Under the pieces are notes generated by a model. The model made no database searches, was not told where the DNA came from, and saw nothing but the letters and a program-made list of their open reading frames with translations. The translations under genes and the position numbers were made by a program. A DNA stretch of 64,000 bases from Rhabditoides inermis (taxonomy: Eukaryota; Nematoda; Chromadorea; Rhabditida; Rhabditidae), in NCBI GenBank assembly GCA_963966185.1, contig CAWZYM010000229.1:493001-557000 (forward strand), read 5' to 3'. Positions 20,781 through 34,720 of this stretch are shown here, piece by piece (the first letter of the stretch is position 1; every line of letters starts with the position of its first letter).

Positions 20781-22055
20781 GCTTCTCCTCTCAACTCACT
20801 TCATGGGGAACAAGTCCGAGAGCGACGTCTCCGTACTCTTCCCAGAAACTGACAGCAACAATCTGCCCATAAGCCGCCACAAAGTTACCCACAGTCAACT
20901 GATCAAAAAAAATTATCAAAACAGTTAGCATACGCCACTCACCATTTTCTTTCCCTTCTCCCTTGTCTCAGTGAGGCCCTTCTCGGTGAGCGATTGAAAT
21001 CGAACAACAGCCGTACTGCAATTTCGAACAATACACAATACAAAAAAATGATTTTACTGGAGGTGAACACCTGTTATTTGAACTTTTTCTTTACATTTCA
21101 CTGACCGAGATGGAATCGAGCTGTTGAACACGGTGAGCTTGAAGTGAAGTGGCTCGTCCAGCTGTCCGACGACTTGAACATGCGAAGCTGAGATGTACTG
21201 CACCCTGTCGTTGCTTGTCAGCTTCGTCTCTCCTTGTAGCTTGAACACCTGAAACATACTATCAAATGACATGGATATACGAACAATTCAACAAAATTTC
21301 CTGTAGCATTTTCGTATTCAGGTACCAACCTGATTGTGGCGCATTCGAGGAGCATCGCCGTGGGTGTAGATGGGAACAGCGTGGAGATCACGGGTCACTC
21401 CCAGTACACACGCTGTCCCATCAACCATCTTCGAATCAAGGTAACACAGAGTCATGAATCTATAAAAAAGCATGTTTCCCTCTCTATTTGTTTACACTTA
21501 CCCGCTCGTCTTGCATTCCGTGAGAGTAGTCAGATGAATAGAATTCAGACGAATCAGATCCGCAGGCTCCTAATCAGTTAACAAATTAAAAAAGAGTAAG
21601 AAGTAATACAAGAGAGAGATAAAGAGAGTGAGAGAGAGTGAGAGAGAGTGAGAGAGAGTGAGAGAGAGATTACATTTAAATTACAATACATGTGCAATAC
21701 AAAACATGTAGCATACCTCTTTCTCTATACGAATGTGATCTGTCTCAGCACTCTTCAAGTTCTTCTCGGTAGAATCGCGTTTTCCTGCAGCGCTGTCTCC
21801 CATAGTCTTCTGGCGAATCGGAAGGGGAGGCGCCTACACGTTTCAATTAAACTTAATCCAACAACAAAGTAAGTCTACAAGAATGAGTCACCGTTTTGTG
21901 GATAGGTTCATCGTCACTGGAATCAGTCTCGGATGAATGTTTGGAGGGGGTGGTAGTGAACTCCTGACTTTCAGCGACACGACGCCCACGTCTTTGGCGC
22001 AGAGGCACTAAATGATATTGTAAAATATCATACTTAAAACAGTAATAGACTCACT
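19751..22055 (-). CDS. RPA-like single-stranded-DNA-binding protein of Helitron E2
   Basis: Minus-strand gene of about a dozen short exons. Proposed start: an ATG split by an intron, A at 22055 and TG at 22007-22006, opening MPLRQRRGRRVAESQEF. Other exons: APPLPIRQKTMGDS (about 21834-21718), MVDGTACVLGVTRDLHAVPI (about 21440-21331), VFKLQGETKLTSNDRV (about 21248-21122), VGNFVAAYGQIVAVSFWEEY (about 20895-20803), MELGRWDSLITTTFNKSA (about 20710-20620), and a last exon ending SPTKRRKASSD, stop at 19751-19753. The alternation of strands with an FWEEYGD-type segment resembles OB-fold repeats of RPA70, and Helitrons of several lineages carry RPA-like genes. Expected role: coating the displaced strand during transfer. 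The OB-fold call rests on pattern and context only; exon edges are approximate. Confidence 0.6.
19870..20015. repeat. CT microsatellite in an RPA-like gene intron
   Basis: CT-rich run with TTTC and CCCC interruptions inside the intron before the last exon. Confidence 0.85.
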
Positions 22056-23253
22056 GGTAGGGTAGTATGGACAGTGTGATAGTTAAGTAACAGTGGATCG
22101 ACCTTTTGAGATCTGCAAGAATCAGAAATGACTGCAGTGTGGCCACGGCGCGTGATTATGACTCACCCTCTGAGGAGGACGTAAACAGAGGGCGAGAGAG
22201 GACGTAACAACGCGAGACGCAGATATGTCAGAGTTACATGCAACAGTCTCTTTTCTCTCTTACAAAATCAACGAACACTCAAAACAAAAATGTGGCGAAT
22301 GAATTGGAAAGAAACTTTTACATGAAATATATTCAAATGAATGCGAAACCTATTGTATATTCTACGAGTATATCATATCACATAATGAAGAAAAACAACG
22401 CTCTAGGGCGGAAAACAACAATTTGTGCGAGCGTCCAAAAGAATGTAACACAAGTAGAACAAGCTATCGGATGGTCGTCGATCGACTGCAAACAAGGTCA
22501 ATTGCGAAATTATTGCTCGTGGCACATTCGCGCCCGAAGCGTTCTCGCAGAAGCCTGATGAAAACTGAGAACGATGTTATCTGAGAGTTATATTTTAACT
22601 TCTGTACATCCGTTCATATCAGCATACCATTCACTCCCTCAGCGTTCATTTGAACTTTGCATCTCAAACAAAAAAGAGATATGGCACTGACAGTGCGGGA
22701 AAAATATTTCGATTTATCAGTTGATAATCACCCAGTCGAAAAAAGATTCAAAAATCGTTCCTACTGAAGCATGAAAAAAGGATCTCTCTCACTCTCTTTC
22801 TCTCCTCTCTCTGTCTCTCTGTCTCTCTGTCTCTCTGTCTCTCTGTCTCTCTGTCTCTCTTCTCTCTTTTCTATTTTTCTTCTTCCTCTTTTCTTATCTT
22901 TTCTCTTATCTTTTCTCTCTTCCCTCTTCTCTCTTCTTTATCTTTCCCTTTTCGATTTTTTGTTTCTCTTATTCCATCTCTATTGTTATTTTGTTAGAGT
23001 ACATTAGAGCAGATTTAAAAAAAACTTCATTGATCATTAGCAAATACAACATTATCATGATTCAAAAGTTAATTCCTTAGCACTGTATCATAAGAAGAAC
23101 TGTACCGTATACTTTTCAAAAACAACAATGCAATGATTCATGAAACTCTATCTTCAACAACAATGTTACAAAAAAAGTAAACTATAATGAAACTACTAAT
23201 GACAACATTTGTGTCGAATCAAGTGTACTGTATACAACATACTTTTCGTTCAT
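22056..23253. other. Interval between the RPA-like and Rep/helicase genes
   Basis: Probably the 5' UTR and upstream region of the RPA-like gene plus the 3' UTR of the Rep/helicase gene, which are transcribed in the same direction. It holds a CTCTCTGT-type microsatellite (about 22783-22935) and AT-rich sequence. No additional gene was recognised. Confidence 0.45.
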
Positions 23254-23566
23254 CTAACATGTGACCATCGTATCGTCACTTCCCACTTCTTCCTCCTCCT
23301 CCTCCCCATCCTCCATCTCCTCATCGGAATCCACTCCACTCGCCACCTCACTCATCTCACTCTCTCCCTCACTCTCTCCACTCTCCTCTCCCTCCATGCT
23401 GTCGTCTCCTCGTCTCTCCTCCTCCTGGGCAGCCACCACATCTTCGCGCATCGCATTCACAGCCTCTGCATACACTCGGTTCCTCATCGCATAGAGAGGG
23501 GAGGTGTGTCCGCGACTGCACGAGTCCTTCGCCTTCACCCTCTGAAAAGGCGAACTATTTATCTGT

Positions 23567-23624
<58 letters not shown>

Positions 23625-25336
23625 ATCTCTATCACTCTGTGTTTGTGTCTGTCTGTGTCTGTGTCTGTGTCTCTCTCTCTTTTTCTTTTTTTTCTCTCTT
23701 TCCTTTTTATCCGAGTACCGTATACCCGATAACTGTACACTGTATAGCCGAATATTCTATGGCCAAGTACCGCATACATAAGTTTCGTATAGTCGAGTAC
23801 CGTATACCCGAGTACCCTATAGCCGAATACCGTATACACAAGTGTTGTATAGTCGAGTACCGTATAGGCATGTACCGTCTACCCAAGTACCGTAACCCCA
23901 AGTACCGTACACACAACCGTGTATCGTGTAGTCGAAAATCGTGTACGGTATACTCATGTATACCGTATGTATCTCATTGCCTCTCTACCATCTTTCCCCG
24001 TTTCCTTCCTTCTCTCTCCCTTCTTTTTCCCTCCTCCACCTTTTCTCTCTCTCTCCCTCTCTCTCTCTTACACTCTCTCTCTCACACACACATACACTCT
24101 CTCTCCCCCTCTCTCTCTGACACACTCTCTCTCACGCACACATACACTCTCTCTCCCCCTCTCTATCTGTCTCGATCACCTCCATGTGTGTGTAGATCCG
24201 GATGTCCTGGCGTCGTCGCACACGGGACATGGCCACGAAAAGTTGTCCGTGTTGGAAAACGGGGTTGGTGAGCACCAGTCCGACCTTCAATTCAAAGCGT
24301 AAATATCAAACTCAATATTTTCATAAATAGTCTACACACCCGTCCAATCGTGGCTCCTTGGCTCTTGTTCACAGTGATTGCGAACGCGAGTCTGATGGGG
24401 AACTGATATCTGCTGAACAGAGTGTGTCCATGTCCAGGCTCCACCTGCAGCAGCATCCTGCAAAAACACAATTGACAAACTAATCAACACAATTATGTTC
24501 AGAAATCGATCTATTTGATAACTCAATTAATCATCGAATCAATCAAGTCACAACTCACTTGCACAGTTCGAACTCTCTCTGCTTGTCCGGTTTCTCTCCC
24601 ACCACCTGCACCACCAGAGAGTGCTCGCGCTGAATGACACTCGTCAAATCGAGTCAAATCAAATCAACACATTGATTTTTTGCAATACCATGTAACATGT
24701 TTTGTCTCACCATGACACGGATGATGAGGCGAGTTCCATTGGTGTGTCCTCGGCGCACGTCCAAATTCTTCACGAGCATCACGGTCGCTCCCACCTGAAA
24801 AGAAAAGATGTTGATGTTGATCGCACGAAAGCTCATTGTAACTTCCTTTCTCTCTTTCTCTCCACCTCTTTTTTGTTACAGTCTCTCACTCTCACGCTCA
24901 CTCTCTCACCTTCAGATGCAGAATGTGAGGTGGTAGGCCAGCGGGGCACTTGTCGTGCAGGTCCTCGGGAGTCAGCTGCACTCCACCGGTCTTGTCCGGG
25001 GTATCGATCGATCGATATGTGTGCTCGGAGTAGCTTCCCTCCACCTCAACCCTTGGCAGATGCTCCAAGATCTACACAAGCAGTATGACACAGTTCATCT
25101 ACATGTAATATTCCCACCTCCTCGTTCAGCATGTTCACGTCGTGGTTGGTGAGGGCAAGCAAACAGCTGTCAGTGCGCTTCTTCTCATCCGCCATATCTG
25201 TGAACGTCCAAGCGATCACCTCCTCTGGCGAATCGAGAAAGATGGGGAAACACTCTCCACACACCTACAACAGGACCACATCATACAGAGAGAGAGAGAG
25301 GGAGAGAGAGGGGAAAAGAAAGAGAAAGAGAGACAG

Positions 25337-25388
<52 letters not shown>

Positions 25389-26443
25389 AGAGAGAGACTC
25401 ACAGTGGCAGTTGAGTGGCGACAGTCCTCTCCGTCTCCGATCTTGCGCACCATCTCAGCGTACTCGGGATCCTCCTTGGCCCTCATGTTCTGGAGGAGAA
25501 CAGACCGCCTGACCGAGTGCCACGTCCAGTGGTGCAGCACCGTCTGCACCAGCACCTCGTCTCCCCTCATCCCCATCACGATCGGAAGGATCTGAACAAA
25601 AACATTCTCATATAAAATAGTATCCTTGGAAAATTTGCACATGACATTTAATACTAATTTGCATAGTTTCTTACCTGTCTGAAATCTCCTCCGAAGATGA
25701 CGTGCTTTCCTCCGAAAGGCAGGTCAATGCGAGTCGCCTTCCTGAGGAGCCGATCGATCAGATCCAGCATCTCGCGATCCACCATCGACACCTCATCGAA
25801 CAGCAGCAGGGCAATCTATGTGCATGAATGATAAGTAAATACTATTTTGAATTAATACTGTACATGATTGATATGTTGATTCTTGTTACTTTTGAATAAT
25901 GGTTCTACAAAGTAATTCAATAGTATCCATCGCATGTCTCACTTCCTCCAACTGCTTCTCCTTCCAGCTTCCACCAGTGACCTTGGACGACAGGGTTCCG
26001 TCCGCGTTCGTCTTCAGCCAGAACGCTCTAAAATACAAGTTATTGATTGATGAAAAGAATGCAGCAAGAAATTAATCTATCGATTCGCTCACCTGTGAAC
26101 AGTGCTTCCCTCTGGCAGCAGGTAAGCTGAGCAGCCAGTGTAGGACATGCACATCACCTGTAATATTAGCTCACATTAATGAATGCCATCAATGAATACT
26201 ACAATACATACCTTCTTGTTGTTGTCGCGGAATCCATAGTAAAGAGCTGTGAAGAGGGTAGTCTTGCCGCTACCTCCACTGCCCATCACATACTCGATCA
26301 CCTGCTTCCCTACAATCAGCATATGAAACTGGAATCATTTCATTCCAGTCACTCACTCTCTTCATTCCATGCCGGGAATGCAGTCGCCATCACTCGGTCG
26401 TAGATCGCACGCTGCTTTCTGTTCAGATTGCGCTGTAAAGAAA

Positions 26444-26489
<46 letters not shown>

Positions 26490-27755
26490 TCTCTCTCTCT
26501 CCCTCTTTCTTCTTCTTTTCTCTCTCTCCCTCTTTCTTCTTTTTTTCTCTCTCTCCCTCTTTCTTCTTCTTTTCTCTCTCTCTCTCTTGTTATCTCCCTC
26601 TCTCCCTCTCTCCTTCCCTTCCCTATATCTTTCTTTCTCTCGATTTTCTCTCTCTCCCTCACACACACACACACCTTGGTTTTGTGAGCCTGGTGCATGA
26701 TGTGGTTCTGGCTGACCGGCTCGACATCGTCAGCCATGAACGCCTTCTCGGCAGAGTCGACATATCGGGAGACGATGTCGATGCGGTCCATGTCTGGCAG
26801 GGGCAGACCGTACTCCTGTATCGTCTTCTCGTGACGAGCCAGAATCGTCTGTAAACAGTCCATATTAGAACTTGCTCATCAGTCCATCATCAGTACCTGG
26901 AGCGCCTTGAGAACCATGTTCGTCTCCCTCTCTCTCTGTCTCTCCGTCCTGCATCGATGCAGCATCATGTAGTCGACAAAGGAGTGGAACAGCTCGAGAG
27001 GAAGGTCCTACAAACACACAATATTATGCAAAAATAGCTCTCTCTCTCCATCATCACTCTCTTTTTCTATGTCTCTATGTTTCTATTTCTCTAATGCTGT
27101 ATTTCTCTACTTCTGTATTTTTCTATTTACTTTGGACGGCCCTCCAAAGACGAGCAGGTGAGCGAAAAACCGGCACACTCGGTTCGGGGAGACGTTGGAC
27201 AGCGCGACCTCTCGCATGCCCTTCCGCAGTTGCACGTCACTCACGAGCAGGTCCCTCTCCGCGGCAGCCTCCACGAACGAGTCACACACGTGCCCATCAT
27301 CCTGTAAACAATTGAATCGATTGCGCATACACCATATGACAGTCATGAAAAGTTATATATTATAAACAACAAATAGTTATGCAAATCATCATTAGATTAA
27401 TGTATACCAGGGTAAGGAGACTGTGGAATCCAGTAGGGCCGTAGACGGCGTTGAGAAGCAGGCGGAGAGCGTACGTCTCCCTCCTGGACGGGTCAACAGG
27501 GCGCAGTCGCATCAAAGGCTGGATAGATCAAATCAATACCGATCATGGGAATTTACTACATACCGGCGTGATGTGCTGCTCCTTCTTACGACGAACCCAC
27601 TTGTAGTGGAAACGCGACTTGACGAGTTTGTAGTGTCGCACGATCTCGGGGAACAGGTAGCGATGCGCATTCGAGTCTCTCGCATTCAACTCGAAGAACG
27701 CCTCGATCGCCGACATAGACTCACCCATGTCAGCCTCGCCAACAATCTGAAACAG

Positions 27756-27804
<49 letters not shown>

Positions 27805-28518
27805 CATGAAACTACCGTATACCCGTAAAGCCAATTATCATATACCCTCACATGAAACTACCGTATACTCCTATAACCAATCACCGTATACCCTCACATG
27901 AAACTATCGTATGTCCGTATAGTCAATTACCGTATACCTTCATATAAAAAAAACCACCGTATGCCCGTATAGCCAACTGCCGTGAACCCTCACATAAAAC
28001 GTTCAGCAATAAATGCCGTATTCTCTTCCTATAATTCACCTCCTCGTAGTTCTCGTCCACATCGAACACGACTTGCGCGTGACGCGGAAGATGCACAGAG
28101 ACGAAGTCGACGTGATGAGAAATCTCAATACAGACACTTGCATATCATAAGATGATAGAAGAGATAAGCCTACCTGGGCGACTTCGAGATCCCTGATGAC
28201 CCACATGCCCTGGTTGGCGGAGATGGCCATGCGGTTGGTGTACTGAGAGAACTCATCGTACACCACCACAGGCACCTCCTGGCCATCCACCTTCTCGAAC
28301 GGATGCAACTGAATTAACACAGTTAGCAATACTTCAATAATCGTAACAAACAATCAAATAAATGACACACCTTGAGTTTATGAATGAGCTTTTTCGCCTC
28401 TTCATTCATGTGCTCCCTCTGAGTGGCGTTGATGTTCTCAGACGCGGGCAGGAGACACTGAACGAACCTTTCTCAATCTCACTCCTTATATCACTCTCGA
28501 TCCCTTACTTTTGTCTTT

Positions 28519-28564
<46 letters not shown>

Positions 28565-29156
28565 CCCTAACTCACATGCTGGAAGTGGACACAGTCCGGG
28601 ATGCGTGCCATCGACCCGTCGTGCACCGTGTACGCGTCCAGACTCTCACAAATCACCTTGTCGAACGTCTAAAAATAAATATTTGAATTGATGACAGTTT
28701 CAATTTTCACAATTCCGAACAGACTTGTTAGAAAGTATATGTCGCTTGTGTTAAAATATTACTGTGCTCGACTTAAATTGCTTGCATTCTACTCGCCTTG
28801 AAGAGATACTTGTAGAGGTACTTGGGCGTGAAGATGCTCGCTGTCGCCTCCACGTTGGCGTGCGAGCCGAGCCATTTGAGAATGTAGCGACAAAAGGTGA
28901 CGACCCACCTGGAACAGTGATCTTCTCTCTCCATCTCCCTTCCTCTCCCCTCTCTCTCCCCCTCTCCCTCTCTCTCTCTCCTCTCTAACCTGTTGTCGAC
29001 ATAGTATCCCTGCGGCGTCTTTACTGGCTCTCCCCTCGGGCGCGCCGGCTTCGCGTAGCCGTTCTCATCCATAGTCGTGTACTCGGAGAAAGCGTGTGGG
29101 AAGCCCTTTCCGCAGACACGAGAGTGCGGGTCCGCGGTGTCTTTTCTACAAATATT

Positions 29157-29196
<40 letters not shown>

Positions 29197-31113
29197 TCTC
29201 TCTCTCTCTTTCTCCATTTCTTCCTCTTAAATCTTTCCTATTTTTTTCTCTTCATTCTATCTGTCTATTTCGCTTCCCTATCATTCTTAAATTGTCTGAT
29301 TTCTAATTAACATGCCATTTCAAACTATACACACGAGTACCGTAAAGCTAAGTACAGTATTCCGTATAGCCACATACCGTCTACCCGCACATTCAAGAAT
29401 CAAGTACCGTATACCCGTTCTCTTCCTGGCACTTTTCTCTCTCCCCCTTTCTTCTTTCCCTTTTTCTTACCTGCAGAAGTAGTCTGCGTGTGCGTGGAAG
29501 ACGCCGTCCTTGTCGTAGTAGGAGCATGGCTTGTGGACCATCAGAGTCAGCACCAGCTCCCTCAGCACCGGGTCCTCCTCTTCCGACGGGATGTCCGCGC
29601 GCACGTACTTGGACACCTTGTCGGCCGTGTCCATCTTGTCCTACAAATGCAATCGATGTATTCCCTTGCATTCGTGGCCATCTCACCTCGAGAGTGACCA
29701 GCAGGTGAATGTGGGGCATGCCCCTCTGCTGGAACTCCACACTCCACGCGAACGCCCGCACCCGTCCGAACGCGTCCTCCTTCAGAATCTTCTCCAGCAA
29801 GGCGCACATCTTGGCGTAAAACACCTGCATGCTTATCACTCAACCCGCAATCATTCCCCACCTACTCACCCGGTTCACGAGATCCGGGCTGTCCACCCAC
29901 TTCTGACCGGGGAGCAACACTCTCTGGATCTCCTCCCAGAAGGGGTTACCTGATAATCAAATATGAGTTCGTTTTTTTCACAAAATTTCATAACAATCAT
30001 ATTCCATCTCGCTGGTCGTTCGTCTCGCTATTTTTTATTGTTCGTTTCCATCTGTTATTTGTTCCGAATTCAAGTATATTCGGAATTGTTTTGTTTTGTT
30101 TTCAGACATATCATTGATATGGTAATCACATACCAGTAAGGGTAACAAAGAAGTCGGGCGCTCCCATCTCCTGCATCACCACCATCGCCTTCTCAATCAT
30201 CATGTGCATATGGCGAGGCGAGCCCTTCACAGCCGCACTCGCAATCAGCTGCAATGTGCATATTAGAGTGGAGAGATAGAGACAGAGAAAAAGAAAGAAA
30301 GAGAGACAGGGAGAAAGAGAGAGAGACAGGGAAAAAGAGAGAGAGGGGAGAGAGAGAGGAAGGAGAGAGAGAGGGGAGAGAGAGACTCACGATGGCCCCC
30401 AAGTCGACGTTCCTCTTGCGCGCAGCCTGGTGCTGTCGGAGGAAGAAGCTGCTCTGTCGGATGGCGCATCTGTCCAGCCACGACCGACTCTTCTCCGCCT
30501 CGTCGATTCTCTCGCGCAACTTAAACACACAACTTTAGATTAATACAAACGTCTGATACAAGTGTAAATGCAGTTTTCGCTAACCACGGACGCACTTTTG
30601 CAAAAATCAGTGAGAGCTATTGTTGGAAAAAGCTAGCCTCGAATATCGAATCATAGTTTCCCTTCGATCTCCGCAAAACAATTTGAATCAGGTACTATAT
30701 CCTCGTTTTCATTGTTTTGTGTGCCTATTATGCACTCACCTCCTGGATGGAACAGGTCCTCTTTTCCACGCTGTGAAAGCGAGTGAAGTTGTGTCTGTAA
30801 TGATAGCATGAACATCGCGTCACACTGACAATCACTCACTGCGCGCGGATGACGCGGAGTGCTTGGTCCTCCACATAGAGTTGTCCGAGTCGCTGGAGCG
30901 AGAACACCCTGTGGTACTGCTCCTCCACTACCTTCTTCGTATGCCGCAGTAAAAACGCGCACGTCTCCCTCCGCGACATCTTACTCGTGCGCACTACAAA
31001 CAACAGTATGTCATGTGAATCACAAAAGTATCGTCTACCATTGGAAGTGGCAGGACGCTCCTTGTACTGGAAACCAGAAGGTGTCGATGCGCGACTGGAC
31101 ACCTGAATGGAAG

Positions 31114-31197
<84 letters not shown>

Positions 31198-31979
31198 TAC
31201 ATTGTCCTCCTCAGCAGTCTCCTCTCCCTCGTCTCCAGACGCATCGAAGAAGTTACGGTCGAAACAGAGTAGAGATGTGGAACGAACCTCGCGAGTCGAT
31301 CGAACAGTCGCCTCACCGGGCTCGTTCAGATTCCATGTGGCTACAACATGTGTGTATCAGACAGCGATACGTTTCACCCACCATAGTCCTCGTCGTCACT
31401 GTCGAGCATCGGGTCGTCGTCGCTATCCAGCTGCTGCTCCTCTCCTTCTCCGGCTGCCATGTCCACATCTGTAATCAAACATCGAACGCCACAGACAAGC
31501 ATAGTAAGACTTCTGAAAAACCTAAATATAAGAGAGAGAGAGAGAGAGAGAGAATGAGAGAGAGGGGGGGGGGGGTGTACTCACCCAGAACCACCTCCGT
31601 GTCGACGAAAGTGGGCACCTCGGTCTCCTCACCCTCTGCTTCGTTCATATCTGTATCATTATGTCATAAGTTTCGAGTCTCTTTCCTTTTTTTCCGTGTC
31701 TTTTTTTTATTTGCAATGCCCTCTGCAAAATGACATAGTGGAGAGAAAAAGAAAGAAAGTGAAAAAAATAACGAAAAGCGAGTTTGATCTCGAGTGAGGG
31801 AAGTGTGTTCTCACCTGTGTGATCGTCTCCCTCCCAGTCCTCGTACTCCCTCTCTGCCTCCTCCATCTCCTCCACCGGCTCATCCCACACGTGACTACGA
31901 CGGCCGCGCGGACCCATCGACTTATCCTCTGAACCATGCGAAATAACATGTACAACAAATAGAAAAAGAGAAAGAGGGA

Positions 31980-32019
<40 letters not shown>

Positions 32020-32377
32020 AGGAGAACTCACCTGGCGACACTCCGAGTCGCTTGTCCCTGAGAGGAGCGTACTGGGGCATCACTCCCGCACTCTGCCTGT
32101 CGTGTCCCACTTCTGCCATCAGATGGATGAGTGGGTAGCACAGCGGATCCACCATCGCACTATAACAATGAATTTGAACAAGATATCAACGTTTCATAGA
32201 GAGAAAGTAAACTGAAATGTGCACACCTGTAGTATGGGATTTGCTTTTTCTTCCCAGAGAAAATGTACTCGACGGTGAGCGGGGCAGTGTCGAGGGGGCG
32301 GCCCTGCGAGTCGACTTGGCTCAGAAGAACCGCCTGGTTCTCAGCCACACCACCGTACGCACCCTGAAACACACACA

Positions 32378-32431
<54 letters not shown>

Positions 32432-33088
32432 CCTTGTGTCCCTCTGCGCGCTCCTTAATAGTGGCATAGTCAGTTCGGATGTAGAGGAATCTCTTCCGGA
32501 ACGTCTCCCTCGGCTCGAGTGCCGTCTCCCTTCCAGCAGCCACGTACTGCTGCACAAACGAGTTGTGTTGCATCAGCAGTTGTGTCAGACGATCCAACAC
32601 CTTCAATGTTAAATAAATAAAATAAAATACTCGTAGCAAAACGTTTCAAAAAATAGTTTTGAAACGTATGAAACTGTATGTTTACATACAGTTCATATTA
32701 GTTAGTAAATAGTATATGTCTACGATGACGGTATACACTCATATTTACCGGGTTGAGGTTGTCTCGCGCGAGTAGATGAGCAGTGTGGGTGGGATCGAGG
32801 ATGAACCGATCGATCGCCTCGCTGTAGGTGATGTTCGGGTTGGCTCCTCGAGACCCCCACATCATGCCAAACAGACACGATCCACCAATGCTCATCGGAA
32901 GGACAGAGGACAGCGAGTAGGTGGGCGGACCCTTGGTCTGAAAAGGAAAATAGACAGGACAGACCACATCACGCACCTTTGCGGCCGGAATACCGCCAGT
33001 CACAATCTGTTCCGTTCTGTTTGTTGATGCCATCGCGAGAACGGCGTTGATGCGAGTGGCATTGAACTGGACAATACTGAAACACACA

Positions 33089-33133
<45 letters not shown>

Positions 33134-34678
33134 GGCAATTGCATGATGTCGGCGAGAGGCTTGGGCAGCTCCTTCCAGTCGTTGGGTCGGTAGTTGCCAT
33201 CGTAACAGCACCGGATGCAGGCCGGCTCATTGTCGAAGTAGAGCGCATCGCAGTAGGGACACGCGACGACCAGGCCTCCGATGTCGAGCAGCTCCACTCC
33301 CTCCGGATTGGAGAAGAATCCAGCTGAAAGAGAAGAATGCGCAGGAGACAGAACGAATGGCTCACGATTGGGTGCCGCACGCCTCTTCCACGCCCTCTGC
33401 TCCAAGTACGCCTCCCTCTCGTCATCCGTCACTGAACATTCAGATAATTCAATTCAATTCAATGCAACATTTATCCGGTTTCGCATTCAGATAAAGTGTA
33501 TTTTAAATATTTTCCACTGACTCTCTTTCCTCTTCTGAGCAGAGTGATACGCAACACGAGAAAGACGAACGCTCGTGGCTTCTTCAGTCTCTGAAATTGT
33601 TAATTTTTATGAGATTACTTTTCACCTACGATGAGCTAAAATGCCCAATTGGTTAATGGTCGTTAGTTCGATTCTTCTCACAGACATTTGTTATTCCAAA
33701 TTACACAGCTACCCGGCAAATCTATTCCAACCTTTGGAAATCCCTTTTAATGGCTTTCAGCATCTTCTACCGCTCTTGGAACTGGCAATGTGGCAATTTT
33801 GCAATGAGCATGCACTGTATATATCGAAAGCAGTCCGGTTAAGAGAATCGGTGTTGTTCCATCAAGATTCTTCAAGTTTCCACTGTATCATTATGTCTGC
33901 TACCAGATCAGCCATCAAGCTAACATTATATGCTGGAATCGTATTTATTAGCAACAAACAAGTACAGTATCACTGTGTGCACACCTTGTAATCGGCGCGT
34001 TGCTGTGTGTTGTTGATCCAGCTGCTGACGTCTCGAAGATTCCTCTGGAGTTTCTATAAGAACAAAACGTGAAAGCACAAAAACATATAAGCATTAATGC
34101 ACCTTCTTCTCGCTGAAACGCAGTGTGCTCCCTGTCTTTCTGCTGACGCTTCGACACCTTCATTGGAGTTTCTACAACATGGTAGTATACGATCATTCTA
34201 ATATAAGTCAGTCGAAGCGAGTATACCTGTTGCACGCCTTGCTGCGGATCTTTCTCTGTTCAAATGACGCCGCTTCACTGCCTCCTCTGAAGTTTCTAAG
34301 AAAAAAAGATATGCGGAACCGGAACAAATGTGATATGTATAAATTATTTACCTTTCGAGCGAGCAATCTGCTTACGTTCTCGCTCTTTCTTCTTCTGTTC
34401 GGAAGGAGTGAGCCCTCTGCAGTACATTCACATATTATTATTTGATTAATTAGAGAACACGGTTCATTTCACCTCTTGGATCGGCTTGGACGCGAAGTGG
34501 TGTTGTCACACTGCGCACTTTCATCGTCCCAACTGATATGTAGTAACATTGAAAAAGATATGTAGTAACATTGAAATCTTTTATATCCGCACCGACTATG
34601 CTTTACTATCTACTATCGAGGAACACAAAGTGAAAAAGAGGGGAAGGGGGGAGGGGGGGAGGGACGAGAAAAAAAGAG

Positions 34679-34720
<42 letters not shown>

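Noticed and set aside
22238..22558. Plus-strand frame of 106 residues
   Set aside because: No recognisable features, AT-rich, and it lies between two minus-strand Helitron genes; likely chance.
25131..25642. Arg/Glu-rich frames around the GA tract
   Set aside because: GA/CT repeat translation. Only the flanking helicase exon on the minus strand is real.
33640..33690. tRNA-like TTGGTTAATGG ... AGTTCGATTC
   Set aside because: The two boxes are too close together for a tRNA fold and no acceptor stem pairs; at best a chance or decayed match.
33641..33991. Plus-strand 116-residue frame
   Set aside because: Inside an intron of the Rep/helicase gene and without any familiar motif.
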